A DNA stretch of 64,000 bases from Devosia lucknowensis (GCF_900177655.1 NZ_FXWK01000002.1:62001-126000), one strand, 5' to 3'. Shown: positions 49,680 to 58,765, counted from the first letter of the stretch. Notes: generated by a model not told the origin, from the sequence alone. Numbers and translations: made by a program.

Positions 49680-49748
49680 GAATATCCAATTACGCAGCGA
49701 CCGTCAGAATTGGCCGCTGGGCCTGCCTCGCAGATCCGGCGAAGGACC

Positions 49749-50600
49749 TTAGCGCGCCTTGAGCACGGTCACCGCGCTTTCCGAATTGTGGATAAAGTCA
49801 TGCGCGTCAGGTTGCTGGCGCACCATCAGGATGAACAGCATGTCCATCAGCATCAGTTGCGCATCGCGCGACGTGATGGCCGAGGAGCGCACCCGCTCTT
49901 CGTCGGCAACGGTAAAGAGGTGGATGTCGGCCAGATCCAGCAGCGGATTGGGCTGCAGCCCCGTCATCGAAATAACAGTCGCGCCGCGCTGCTTGGCGAT
50001 CTCGGCGATGCGCAGGGTTTCGACACTCCGACCCGAGTGGGACAGCGCGAGAAGCACGTCGTCGCCGTTGAGCGCCGAGGCATTGGAAATCTGGATATGA
50101 CTGTCGCTGTCGATCAGCGCCATGCGCCCGAGCTTGAGCAACTTGTAGGAAAAATCCTTGGCCACAAGCGAAGAAGCGCCGACGCCGGCGAGCTGGATTT
50201 TTCGCGCATTGACCAGCGAAGACAGCGCAAGATCAATGGTCTGCTCGTTGTTGGCGGCCAGGGTTTCGCGCATCGAGAGCAGCTTGGAGCCGATCAGCTT
50301 TTGCAGGATGGTAACGTAGCTATCCGCGGCATCGATCGTGCCATGGATCACGCCGCCCGGCGTGTGCCATTCCATGGCCTTTGCCTTGTTCACCGCCAGT
50401 TTCAGCTGCTGGTAGCCCGCATAGCCCAGCTTCTGGCTGAACTTGACCACGCTGGATTGGCTGCGGCCCGTCGCTTCGGCCAGGGCCGCCGAGGACAGGG
50501 TCAACATCTGTTCGGGATGATCGATGATGAATTGGGCGATCTGGCGATCGGCCTGGGTCATGCTGTCGAGCTTGGCGCTCAGAACTTTCAGGACAGACAT
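49749..50600 (-). CDS. MurR/RpiR family transcriptional regulator
   Basis: 283 residues. The N-terminal RpiR helix-turn-helix (about 1-78; ALAEATGRSQSSVVKFSQKL; GYAGYQQLKLAVNKAKAMEW) is followed by a SIS domain (VGASSLVAKDFSYKLLKLGR near 130-150; LLALSHSGRSVETLRIAEIA near 170-190). MurR of E. coli represses murQP and is released by MurNAc-6P. Here the gene sits between the sugar-import operon and murQ, both preceded by the same palindrome, so MurNAc-6P sensing is the best guess. The start MSVLKVLSAK was preferred to an earlier in-frame codon. Confidence 0.88.
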   Translation of the reverse strand: MSVLKVLSAKLDSMTQADRQIAQFIIDHPEQMLTLSSAALAEATGRSQSSVVKFSQKLGYAGYQQLKLAVNKAKAMEWHTPGGVIHGTIDAADSYVTILQKLIGSKLLSMRETLAANNEQTIDLALSSLVNARKIQLAGVGASSLVAKDFSYKLLKLGRMALIDSDSHIQISNASALNGDDVLLALSHSGRSVETLRIAEIAKQRGATVISMTGLQPNPLLDLADIHLFTVADEERVRSSAITSRDAQLMLMDMLFILMVRQQPDAHDFIHNSESAVTVLKAR

Positions 50601-50736
50601 TGCGGCTTCCGTAACACCGGCGCAGCCCCAGCCTCGCCTGGCGAGGACTAAAGCCGACACAATTCAAATTGCAACTGGCTTCTCCCGGCGCCGTCCACCC
50701 ATCACGAGCAAGCCGCATGTGGAAACCGCCTCGATG

Positions 50737-50789
50737 TGGAATACAATATTCCTCAATTCGTTGACAGTCGGAATATTCACTTCTAGCAT
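50737..50789 (+). promoter_or_regulatory. murQ promoter with MurR-type operators
   Basis: TTGACA (50761-50766), a 17-nt spacer and TAGCAT (50784-50789) form the promoter, with transcription start near 50796. The palindrome TGGAAT-N5-ATTCCT (50737-50753) sits just upstream of the -35. A GGAATATTC half-site pair (50770-50778) lies within the spacer. It matches the site at 49646-49662. Confidence 0.72.
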
Positions 50790-50815
50790 CGCGACGGAAC
50801 TTGAGCACAGGCACT

Positions 50816-51751
50816 ATGGCAAAAACCACCCTCATGGCCGAGCTGGAACAGCTCGTTTCCGAAGCCCGCAATCCCGATACGCTCCAGATCGACCTGATGT
50901 CGTCCAGCGAGATCGTGGCGGCCATGAACCGGGAAGATGCCCGGGTCGCGGCAGCCGTCCACAAGGTCCTGCCGCAGGTCGCCGCCACCGTGGATCGGAT
51001 CGTCGAAGCCTTCAAGGTGGGCGGACGCCTTGTCTACATGGGCGCGGGCACCAGCGGGCGCCTGGGCGTACTCGATGCTTCGGAATGCCCTCCGACCTTC
51101 GGCGTGCCCGAGGGCATGGTGATCGGCCTGATCGCCGGCGGCGATCGTGCGCTCCGCCATCCGATCGAAGGCGCAGAGGATTCGCGCGAGGAGGGAAAGC
51201 GCGACCTCGAGAAGATCAATCTCACCGCCAGGGATGTCGTGGTGGGCATCGCGGTCAGCGGCCGCACCCCCTATGTCATCGGCGGACTCGATTATGCCAG
51301 GAGCGTCGGCGCGGTGACAGCCGGGCTCTCCTGCAATCCGGATTCGGCCATCGCCCGCATGGCCGACATCGCCATTTCGCCGCTTGTCGGCCCGGAGGCG
51401 CTGACCGGCTCGACCCGCCTGAAATCCGGCACGGCTCAAAAGCTGGTGCTCAACATGCTGACCACGGCGAGCATGATCCGAACAGGCAAGTCCTACGAAA
51501 ACCTCATGGTTGACCTCTCGGTCAGCAACGAGAAGCTGGCGGCCCGCGCCACGCGCATCCTCGTCGATGCCACCGGCTGCTCCGCCGAAGATGCGGAGAA
51601 ATTCCTCGTCGCCGCCAACAACAACGTCAAGCTCGCGATCCTCATGGCACTGACCGGCATGAGCGCGGCCGAGGGCGTCACGGCTCTCGACAATGCAGAT
51701 GGTTTCCTGCGCCGGGCCGCCGCGCCGCAGCAGCCACGCGCCGCCGGCTGA
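50816..51751 (+). CDS. murQ: N-acetylmuramic acid 6-phosphate etherase
   Basis: 311 residues, SIS fold. It has [20 protein letters not shown] near 75-94 with the catalytic Glu, [13 protein letters not shown] near 146-158, and [20 protein letters not shown] near 201-220. It splits the lactyl ether of MurNAc-6P to give GlcNAc-6P and D-lactate. It is the first gene of the rightward salvage operon. I use the ATG at 50816; a TTG five codons earlier is less likely. Confidence 0.95.
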   Translation: MAKTTLMAELEQLVSEARNPDTLQIDLMSSSEIVAAMNREDARVAAAVHKVLPQVAATVDRIVEAFKVGGRLVYMGAGTSGRLGVLDASECPPTFGVPEGMVIGLIAGGDRALRHPIEGAEDSREEGKRDLEKINLTARDVVVGIAVSGRTPYVIGGLDYARSVGAVTAGLSCNPDSAIARMADIAISPLVGPEALTGSTRLKSGTAQKLVLNMLTTASMIRTGKSYENLMVDLSVSNEKLAARATRILVDATGCSAEDAEKFLVAANNNVKLAILMALTGMSAAEGVTALDNADGFLRRAAAPQQPRAAG

Positions 51752-51758
51752 GACGACG

Positions 51759-52250
51759 ATGGATCTCCTGGTCAATCTCTACAGCCGCAAGATGGACGAG
51801 CTGGCCACACGCGCCGCCGACGTCGAGGCCACTATTCGCGTCGCGCTGCCGCCCGAACAGCACATCATCAAGGATTGGGTGCGCACCCATTTTTCCGAGT
51901 ATTGGGTCAGCGAAGTCAGCGCCGCCATGGCGCACCAGCCTCCGGGCTGCCTTATCGCCACGGTCAATGGCCAACTGGTCGGCTTTGCCTGCTACGACGC
52001 CACGGCCCGCGGATTTTTCGGCCCCACCGGCGTGTCGGAAGAGCAGCGCGGCAAGGGTATCGGCCTTGCGCTCTTTTCCAGCACGCTCGCGGCCATGAAG
52101 GCGCACGGATACGCCTATGCGGTCATCGGCTCGGCCGGACCGGTCGATTTCTACGTCAAGGCAGCCGGCGCCCTGCCCATCCCCTCCGACAAGGAAGACA
52201 TCTACCAGGGCCTGTTGCGCATCACGCCCAAGACCGAGGACCAGCCCTGA
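51759..52250 (+). CDS. GNAT family N-acetyltransferase
   Basis: 163 residues. The acetyl-CoA-binding motif A is visible as GVSEEQRGKGIGLALFSSTL near 88-107, after the FACYDATARGFFGPTGV strand. The acceptor is unknown. It lies 7 nt after murQ and overlaps nagZ by 1 nt. It may acetylate an amino sugar or a muropeptide amine during recycling; this is inference from location. Confidence 0.82.
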   Translation: MDLLVNLYSRKMDELATRAADVEATIRVALPPEQHIIKDWVRTHFSEYWVSEVSAAMAHQPPGCLIATVNGQLVGFACYDATARGFFGPTGVSEEQRGKGIGLALFSSTLAAMKAHGYAYAVIGSAGPVDFYVKAAGALPIPSDKEDIYQGLLRITPKTEDQP

Positions 52251-53272
52251 TGTCGTCAACGCCGCTCGCCCTTTTCGTCGGCATGCCGGGACATGAACTG
52301 TCCCCGTCCGAGATCGCCTTCTTCCGCGATGCCAATCCCTTCGGGCTCTTCCTCTTCAAGCGCAATCTCGACAATCCCGAGCAGATCAGGCGCCTCGTCG
52401 GCCAGTTCAAGGAAGCTGTCGGCCGCGCCGAAGCCCCTGTGTACATCGATCAGGAAGGCGGCCGCGTGCAGCGGCTCGACAATGGCAACTGGCCGCTTTA
52501 CCGCCCGCTCGGCGATTTCGGTGCGCTGGCGCGCAAGGATCTCGAGACCGGCAAGCGCGCGCTGCGCCTGTCCTCGCTGGCCATGGGTTCGATGCTGTCC
52601 GATCTCGGCCTTGGCAGCGGTACGACGCCGGTCGTCGATCTTGCCCGCCCCGGCACGCACAATGTCATCGGCAACCGCTCCTTCGGCGACGATCCGGAGC
52701 TGGTGACCACGCTCGGGCGCGTCGTCGTCGAGGCCATGCTGGAGGTTGGGTCGATGCCGATCTTCAAGCACATTCCCGGCTATGGCCGCGTCAACGTCGA
52801 TCCGCATTTCCACTGTCCGGTCGTCGATGCCAGTGTCGAGGATATGGCGGGCAGCGACTTCAGGCCTTTCGTCGCATTGCGCGACGCCCCCTGGGCCATG
52901 GTTGCGCATCTCATCTTCTCGCAGATCGATGCCGAGCGGCCGGCCTCGGTTTCGCCGGTCGTCTACAAGATGATCCGCCGGGACCTCGGCTTCGACGGCA
53001 TCCTGATCAGCGACTGCCTCACCATGGAGGCCCTTGCGGGAACCTGGCCGGAGCGCGTCACCGCGTGCCTCGATGCCGGATATGACATTGCCCTTCATAG
53101 CCAGGGCGATCTGGCCGCCAGCGAAGCAGCCGCACGGGCGGCACGCCCGCTGACCAGTGACAGCCTCGCGCGCATTGACCGCGCCGAAAAGCGCCTGGGC
53201 ACCACTCGTGTCGATGTGCAGGCCCTGCATGCCGAGGTCGAGCAGATTTTCAGGGAGAACGGCTTTGCCTGA
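52250..53272 (+). CDS. nagZ: NagZ-like GH3 beta-N-acetylhexosaminidase
   Basis: 340 residues, a single GH3 N-terminal barrel, normal NagZ length and no signal peptide. IDQEGGRVQRL is near 64-74, KHIPGYGRVNVDPHFHCPVV near 174-193 and the nucleophile Asp is in ISDCLTMEAL near 250. NagZ removes GlcNAc from anhydro- or reducing-end muropeptides in the cytoplasm. Compared with the usual KHFPGHG...DSH segment, this one has GYG for GHG and DPH for DSH, while the Asp and His of the acid-base dyad remain. Start and upstream stop overlap (TGATG). Confidence 0.87.
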   Translation: MSSTPLALFVGMPGHELSPSEIAFFRDANPFGLFLFKRNLDNPEQIRRLVGQFKEAVGRAEAPVYIDQEGGRVQRLDNGNWPLYRPLGDFGALARKDLETGKRALRLSSLAMGSMLSDLGLGSGTTPVVDLARPGTHNVIGNRSFGDDPELVTTLGRVVVEAMLEVGSMPIFKHIPGYGRVNVDPHFHCPVVDASVEDMAGSDFRPFVALRDAPWAMVAHLIFSQIDAERPASVSPVVYKMIRRDLGFDGILISDCLTMEALAGTWPERVTACLDAGYDIALHSQGDLAASEAAARAARPLTSDSLARIDRAEKRLGTTRVDVQALHAEVEQIFRENGFA

Positions 53273-53304
53273 GGGCATCGCCCATAACAAGGAGAGATAT
53301 TGAA

Positions 53305-54978
53305 ATGATCAGAATGTCATGGATTGCAGCCGCATCCGTGCTCGCGCTCATGGCGGCATCGCCGGCCCAGGCGCAGGAGACCAGCGGCAATGTGCTGACC
53401 CTGGTGTCGGAGCAGACCACCACGTTCGTGCGCAATTTCAACCCGTTCGGGCAGACGTCGGCACGCTACACCACGCTCGATTTCATGTACGAGCCGCTGG
53501 TCGTGTTCAACCGCCTCAAGGGCAATGAGCCGAACTACCGGCTGGCGGAAAGCTACGAGCTGGCCGACGACCTGATGTCGATCACCTTCGTGCTGCGCGA
53601 GGGCCTCAAGTGGTCCGACGGCGAAGACCTCAATGCCGACGACGTGGTCTTCACCTATGACTATATCGCCAAGAACCCGGCACTGGATTTCATTTCCGTT
53701 TCGGCGCTCCTGGATTCGGTCGAGAAGGTCGACGACCGCACCGTCACCTTCCACCTCAAGGAAGCCAATTCGCTGATTGCCAACACGATTGTCGGCATGC
53801 CCATCGTGCCCGAGCATGTCTGGGCCGATGTCGCCGATCCGGTGACCTTCGCCAACGAGAACCCCGTCGGTTCGGGCCCCATGACCGAGATCACGCGCTT
53901 CACGCCGCAGGTCTACGAGCAGTGCCGCAACCCGCATTACTGGGACGCGGAAAACCTCAAGGTCGACTGCCTGCGCATGCCGCAGCTGGCCGACAATCCG
54001 CAGGTCCTGTCGGCTCTGGCCGATGGCTCGCTCGATTGGGCCACGAGCTTCATCCCCGACATCGACAACACGTTCGTCGCCAAGGATCCGGAGCATCACA
54101 AGTACTGGTTCACGCCTTCTAGCCTGGTCTCGCTGCAGCTCAGCATGATCACGCCCGACGAGAACAACCGCAAGGCATTCACAGACGTCAACTTCCGTCG
54201 TGCGCTGTCCATGCTGATCGATCGCCAGACCATCGTCGACATCGCGGGCTACGGCTATCCGCTGGTCAATGACGATCCGGCGGCCCTGGGCGAACTCTAT
54301 GCCTCCTTCGCCAATCCAGAAGCCAAGGCGCAGTTCGGCCAATATGCGAGCTTCGACCTCGAAGCCGGCATGGCCGCGCTTGACGAGGCCGGCTATGTCG
54401 ACGCCGATGGCGACGGCTTCCGCGACAATCCCGATGGTACGCCCATCGTCATCGATTTCATGGTGCCCAATGGCTGGACCGACTGGATCGATGCGGTGCA
54501 GATCGCCATGGAAACGCTGACCGAAGCCGGTCTCAACATCTCCATGAGCACGCCCGAAGCTGCCGTCTGGACGTCGAGCCTGATCGCGGGCGAGTACTCC
54601 ATGACCCTCAACGCCCTGGCGTCGGCGGCCGACCCGTACTTCCCCTATATCCGCTCGTTCAACCCGAACGATTTCGGCAAGTCGCGCTTCACCGCCCCGC
54701 ACTGGGAAAATGCCGAGCTCAGCGAATTGCTGGCCCAGTACACCCAGACCAAGGATGCGGCCGAAGCCAAGACGATCATGGATCAGGCTCAGCTCATCGT
54801 GGCCGAGAACCTGCCGATCATCCCGATCTACAACAGCCCGTCCTTCTACCAGTACAATACCAGCCGCTTCACCGGTTGGGCAGACGCCGAGAACCCCAAA
54901 TATTCGCCCGTCGTCTCCAACGCCAACCCGGCACGCCTGCTGCAGCTGCTCGATCTCGACCCGGTTGCGGCCGAGTAA
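53305..54978 (+). CDS. Dipeptide/oligopeptide ABC transporter binding protein (SBP family 5)
   Basis: 557 residues. The signal peptide MIRMSWIAAASVLALMAASP is cleaved near AQA-QE (about 24). The family 5 body has LAESYELADDLMSITFVLRE, GLKWSDGEDLNADDVVFTYD, and VNFRRALSMLIDRQTIVDIA. AAGGAGAG precedes the ATG. It sits in the murQ-nagZ operon, so murein peptides are the likely ligand. Confidence 0.9.
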   Translation: MIRMSWIAAASVLALMAASPAQAQETSGNVLTLVSEQTTTFVRNFNPFGQTSARYTTLDFMYEPLVVFNRLKGNEPNYRLAESYELADDLMSITFVLREGLKWSDGEDLNADDVVFTYDYIAKNPALDFISVSALLDSVEKVDDRTVTFHLKEANSLIANTIVGMPIVPEHVWADVADPVTFANENPVGSGPMTEITRFTPQVYEQCRNPHYWDAENLKVDCLRMPQLADNPQVLSALADGSLDWATSFIPDIDNTFVAKDPEHHKYWFTPSSLVSLQLSMITPDENNRKAFTDVNFRRALSMLIDRQTIVDIAGYGYPLVNDDPAALGELYASFANPEAKAQFGQYASFDLEAGMAALDEAGYVDADGDGFRDNPDGTPIVIDFMVPNGWTDWIDAVQIAMETLTEAGLNISMSTPEAAVWTSSLIAGEYSMTLNALASAADPYFPYIRSFNPNDFGKSRFTAPHWENAELSELLAQYTQTKDAAEAKTIMDQAQLIVAENLPIIPIYNSPSFYQYNTSRFTGWADAENPKYSPVVSNANPARLLQLLDLDPVAAE

Positions 54979-55057
54979 ATACCCAACCGGAGGAGCGCGT
55001 GCTGCGCTCCTCCATTCTGGTCGCTCGACCACAGAGCAACCACCACCACCGACAGTC

Positions 55058-55119
55058 ATCCCGGCGAAGGCCGGGATCCATCCTGAGATCTCAAGGTGGA
55101 CCCCGGCCTGCGCCGGGGT
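55058..55119. repeat. Bipartite palindromic element (BIME-like)
   Basis: Two 8-bp palindromes, ATCCCGGC-GAAG-GCCGGGAT (55058-55077) and ACCCCGGC-CTGC-GCCGGGGT (55100-55119), flank a central TGAGATCTCA palindrome. The unit resembles the single element at 12595-12614. It lies between the binding-protein and permease genes and is likely transcribed. Confidence 0.75.
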
Positions 55120-55175
55120 GACAATTGGGGACTGAACGCCTTCGCTGTTCTCACTTGCCCCGGGAGAATTCCACC

Positions 55176-56153
55176 ATGGCCTTTTTGCTACGGCGACTGG
55201 CGTTCTACCTCGCGGCCTTCCTTGTGGCCGCGACCATCAATTTCTTTCTGCCGCGCCTTATGCCGGGCGATCCCATCCAGATCATGTTCGCCAGCGCCGG
55301 TTCGGAGCTGAGCCTTGAAAACCTCAACGCGCTCAAGCTCACCTTCGGCTTCATCGATGCGCCGCTGCACGAGCAGTATTTCGCCTATCTCAAGAGCGTC
55401 TTCACCGGTGATCTCGGGCGCTCCATCAAGTTCTTTCCGCTGCCCGTCACCGAACTGCTCGGGCGCGCCCTGATCTGGACCCTGGGCCTGATGGGCATTG
55501 CCACGGTCATCAGCTTCACCCTCGGCAGCCTGCTCGGCGTGTTCGCCGCATGGCGCCGCGGGCGCCTCGTCGACTCGGTGATTTCTCTGGGCGCGATCTT
55601 TTCGAGTTCGGTGCCGGCGGTCGTCGTGTCACTGATCATGCTCTTTGTTTTCGGCTATACCTTGCGCTGGTTCCCCAATGGCTATGCCGCCAACCCGCTG
55701 ATCGATCCGGCCTGGAACTGGCAGTATATTTCCAGCGTGATCTACCACGGCACCCTGCCCCTGCTGACTTTGGTCTTCGTGCTGACCGGCGGCTTTGCCG
55801 TGACCATGCGCAACAACATGATCAATCTCCTGGGCGAAGACTATATCGTCATGGCGCGCGCCAAGGGCCTTTCGGACAACAATGTCATGCTCTGGTATGC
55901 CGCGCGCAACGCCCTGCTGCCGACGGTTTCGAGCCTTGCCATCGCCATCGGCACCATCCTCGGCGGCTCGCTCGTCACCGAGGTGGTGTTCAACTATCCG
56001 GGGCTGGGCAACACGCTCTACCAGGCGATCATCGCCCGCGACTATCCGGTCATCCAGGGGCAGCTGCTGATCATGACCGCCGCCATGCTCGTTTCCAATT
56101 TCGTGGTCGACCTCAGCTACGTGCTGCTCGATCCGCGGCTCAAGAAGGCCTGA
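55176..56153 (+). CDS. Dipeptide ABC transporter permease (DppB type)
   Basis: 325 residues, six predicted helices. It has the N-terminal LARxxxF-like FLLRRLAFYLAAFLVAATIN, LPRLMPGDP near 28-36, and the EAA loop EDYIVMARAKGLSDNNVMLW near 226-245 followed by NALLPT. The ATG at 55176 has GGGAGAA upstream. It pairs with the DppC-type permease 4 nt downstream. Confidence 0.92.
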   Translation: MAFLLRRLAFYLAAFLVAATINFFLPRLMPGDPIQIMFASAGSELSLENLNALKLTFGFIDAPLHEQYFAYLKSVFTGDLGRSIKFFPLPVTELLGRALIWTLGLMGIATVISFTLGSLLGVFAAWRRGRLVDSVISLGAIFSSSVPAVVVSLIMLFVFGYTLRWFPNGYAANPLIDPAWNWQYISSVIYHGTLPLLTLVFVLTGGFAVTMRNNMINLLGEDYIVMARAKGLSDNNVMLWYAARNALLPTVSSLAIAIGTILGGSLVTEVVFNYPGLGNTLYQAIIARDYPVIQGQLLIMTAAMLVSNFVVDLSYVLLDPRLKKA

Positions 56154-56157
56154 TGCG

Positions 56158-57045
56158 ATGAAGCTCCTGAGCCAGCTCCTTCACAACAAGAAGGCCCTTG
56201 TCGGCCTCATCATCCTCACCATCATCGTGCTGGTGGCGATCTTCGCGCCGCTGCTGACCGAATACAGCCCCACCCGCCGCGTCGGCCGTCCACACCAGGC
56301 GCCGAGCTGGGATCACTGGTTGGGCACGACGCGCCTCGGCCACGACGTGTTCTCCCGCCTCGTACACGGCGCCCGCGTTTCGCTCGCGGTGGGCTTCGGC
56401 GCGGGGCTCATGATCACGGTCATCGGCACCGTTCTGGGTGTCATCGCCGGCTACAAGGGCGGCGTGGTCGACGAGGTCATCAACTTTTTCACCAACATGG
56501 TGCTGGTGGTTCCCAACCTGCCCCTGCTGCTGGTTCTGGCGGCCTTCATCGGCCAGGCGAGCCCGCTGGTCATCGCCATCATCCTCGGGCTGACCTCTTG
56601 GGCATGGGGCGTGCGCGTCACTCGGTCCGAAACGTTATCCATTCGTCAGCGAGATTTCGTCAAAAGCGCAGAAATGTTGGGAGAACCAGCATGGAGGATC
56701 ATGCTTTTCGAAATTTTTCCGAATTTGATCTCCATCGTGGGCATCAACTTCATCGGCTCGGTGATCTTCGCAGTGATCACCGAAGCGACCCTGGAATTCC
56801 TGGGCCTGGGCGATCCCAATACCGTTTCGTGGGGCATCATGCTCTATAATGCGCAGAACGCGGCGGCGCTTTCGGTCGGTGCCTGGTGGGACATCCTGGC
56901 CCCCTGTTTTGCCTTGGCATTCCTGGGCCTGGGCCTCGCATTGCTGAACTTCGCCATCGACGAAATCGCCAATCCGCGGCTGCGCACGGGCGGCATGCTC
57001 AACCGCTGGACCCGCATGGTTCGCATCGGGGAGGGCAAGCTATGA
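56158..57045 (+). CDS. Dipeptide ABC transporter permease (DppC type)
   Basis: 295 residues with an N-terminal helix, the DppC-typical HWLGTTRLGHDVFSRLVHGA (near 60), and the EAA loop QRDFVKSAEMLGEPAWRIML near 163-182. Codons between about 56621 and 56730 are AT-rich (49 G/C of 110 by my count) and use rare choices such as TTG and AGG. The reading frame and family motifs continue unbroken through this patch. It overlaps the ATPase gene by 4 nt. Confidence 0.92.
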   Translation: MKLLSQLLHNKKALVGLIILTIIVLVAIFAPLLTEYSPTRRVGRPHQAPSWDHWLGTTRLGHDVFSRLVHGARVSLAVGFGAGLMITVIGTVLGVIAGYKGGVVDEVINFFTNMVLVVPNLPLLLVLAAFIGQASPLVIAIILGLTSWAWGVRVTRSETLSIRQRDFVKSAEMLGEPAWRIMLFEIFPNLISIVGINFIGSVIFAVITEATLEFLGLGDPNTVSWGIMLYNAQNAAALSVGAWWDILAPCFALAFLGLGLALLNFAIDEIANPRLRTGGMLNRWTRMVRIGEGKL

Positions 57046-57860
57046 CCACGCCCGTTCTGTCGGTCCGCAATCTCAATATCGACTATGTGGGCGCCGAAAC
57101 CGATTTCCATGCGGTCAAGGATGTCAGCTTCGACATCGCCCCCGGCGAATTCTTTGGTCTTGCCGGCGAGTCCGGTTGCGGCAAGTCGACAATCGCTTTT
57201 GCCGTAAGTCGTCTGCACCGCCCACCGGCGCTGATCCGCACCGGCAGTGAGATCCTCGTCGAGGGTCGCAACGTCCTTGAGCTCTCCGATGATGAGCTCA
57301 GGAAATTCCGGTGGCGCGAGGTCGCAATGGTGTTCCAGAGCGCCATGAACTCGCTCAATCCGGTGCTGACCATCGAGGCACAGTTTTACGACGTGCTGCG
57401 GGCCCACGGCCCGATCGGCCGCGCCGAGGCACGGGCGCGAGCCACGGAACTCCTCAAGCTCGTCGACATCGCACCGGAACGGCTCGATTCCTACCCGCAC
57501 CAATGTTCGGGCGGCATGCGCCAGCGTATCGTCATCGCCATCTGCCTTGCCCTCAATCCCAAGCTGCTGATCATGGACGAACCCACGACGGCGCTTGATG
57601 TCGTGGTGCAGCGCGAAATCCTGCAGCGCATCGACGTGCTTCGGAAAAAACTGGGCTTCGCCGTCCTGTTCATCACCCATGACCTGGGACTGATGGTGCA
57701 GGTCTGCGATCGCATCGGCATCATGCTCGAGGGCGAACTGGTCGAGGTCAACGAAGCGCAGACCATCTATCGCCAGCCCCAGCACCCCTATACCAGAAAG
57801 CTCTGGGCCTCGATGCCCAAGCTTCGTGGCGAACAGACCCGCGTGGAGGCTTCGTCATGA
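57042..57860 (+). CDS. Dipeptide ABC transporter ATP-binding protein (DppD type)
   Basis: 272 residues. It has Walker A GESGCGKST near 43-51, signature CSGGMRQRIVIAICLAL near 157-173 and Walker B LIMDEPTTALD near 178-188. It ends right after the HPYTRKL motif, whereas typical DppD is about 325 residues with a Cys-rich tail, so the C-terminal region is lacking. The start overlaps the DppC stop by 4 nt, which excludes the longer frame. Confidence 0.9.
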   Translation: MTTPVLSVRNLNIDYVGAETDFHAVKDVSFDIAPGEFFGLAGESGCGKSTIAFAVSRLHRPPALIRTGSEILVEGRNVLELSDDELRKFRWREVAMVFQSAMNSLNPVLTIEAQFYDVLRAHGPIGRAEARARATELLKLVDIAPERLDSYPHQCSGGMRQRIVIAICLALNPKLLIMDEPTTALDVVVQREILQRIDVLRKKLGFAVLFITHDLGLMVQVCDRIGIMLEGELVEVNEAQTIYRQPQHPYTRKLWASMPKLRGEQTRVEASS

Positions 57861-58762
57861 GCGATCCCATTCTCGCCCTAGACAATGTCTCGAAAGTCTT
57901 CGGTCGCGCCGACAAGCCGGTCTATGCGGCACGCTCGGTGAGCTTTGCCCTCCATCGGGGACGTACATTGGCGCTGGTGGGCGAATCCGGGTCCGGCAAG
58001 ACCACTGCGGCCCGCCTCATTATGCGCGAATATACGCCCGACGAAGGCCGGCTGATGTTCCGCGGCGCGCCACTGGGCAAGGCCGACGCAAGAGCGCTGC
58101 GGGACTACCGATCGTCCGTGCAGATGGTGTTCCAGGATCCATTCGCGTCGCTCAATCCCACCCACACGATCCGCTACCACCTCGAGCGCCCGCTGAAGCT
58201 CCATCAAAAAGGGCTCAATTCAGCGCAGCGTCAGACCGCTATCGTGGATTTGCTCGAGCGGGTGAAGCTCGATCCGAAGCTGATCATGCCGAAATTCCCG
58301 CACGAGCTTTCGGGGGGGCAGCGGCAGCGCATCTCGATCGCCCGCGCGCTGGCCGTTAATCCGCAGGTGATCGTCGCCGACGAACCGACCTCAATGCTCG
58401 ATGTGTCGGTGCGGCAGGGCATCCTGAACCTCCTCAACGACATGAAGGCCGAACTCAAGCTTGCCCTGCTCTACATCACCCATGATATCGCCACGGCCCG
58501 TTACGTGGCTGACGACATCATGGTCATGTATGCCGGGCAGATCGTGGAATGGGGTGCCGTCGACAAGGTCCTGGATGACCCGCGGCATCCGTATACGCGA
58601 CTGTTGCTGTCGGCAGTGCCCGATCCCGACCGGCGCTTCGACGATGTGCGGTTTGCCGACGAACTGGGACGGATCGAGGAGATCCGCAAGCAAGCTGCCC
58701 TGCCCCAGCCTTCTATAACCGAGGTTGGTGAAAACCACTTCTTCCGGCCTATCCCCGCCTGA
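57857..58762 (+). CDS. Dipeptide ABC transporter ATP-binding protein (DppF type)
   Basis: 301 residues. It has Walker A GESGSGKTT near 43-51, signature LSGGQRQRISIARALAV near 153-169 and Walker B VADEPTSMLDVS near 175-186, with HPYTRLLLSAVPDPDRRF near 250. It is the second ATPase of the transporter and overlaps the DppD-type gene by 4 nt. It is followed by the epimerase gene after 3 nt. Confidence 0.92.
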   Translation: MSDPILALDNVSKVFGRADKPVYAARSVSFALHRGRTLALVGESGSGKTTAARLIMREYTPDEGRLMFRGAPLGKADARALRDYRSSVQMVFQDPFASLNPTHTIRYHLERPLKLHQKGLNSAQRQTAIVDLLERVKLDPKLIMPKFPHELSGGQRQRISIARALAVNPQVIVADEPTSMLDVSVRQGILNLLNDMKAELKLALLYITHDIATARYVADDIMVMYAGQIVEWGAVDKVLDDPRHPYTRLLLSAVPDPDRRFDDVRFADELGRIEEIRKQAALPQPSITEVGENHFFRPIPA

Positions 58763-58765
58763 CCC

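Noticed and set aside
53317..55059. A 580-codon open frame on the minus strand
   Set aside because: It is antisense to the first peptide-binding-protein gene and extends through the repeat region; no motif supports it.
55058..55119. The clustered palindromes as a CRISPR array
   Set aside because: Only two units, unequal sequence, and no regular spacers or cas genes.
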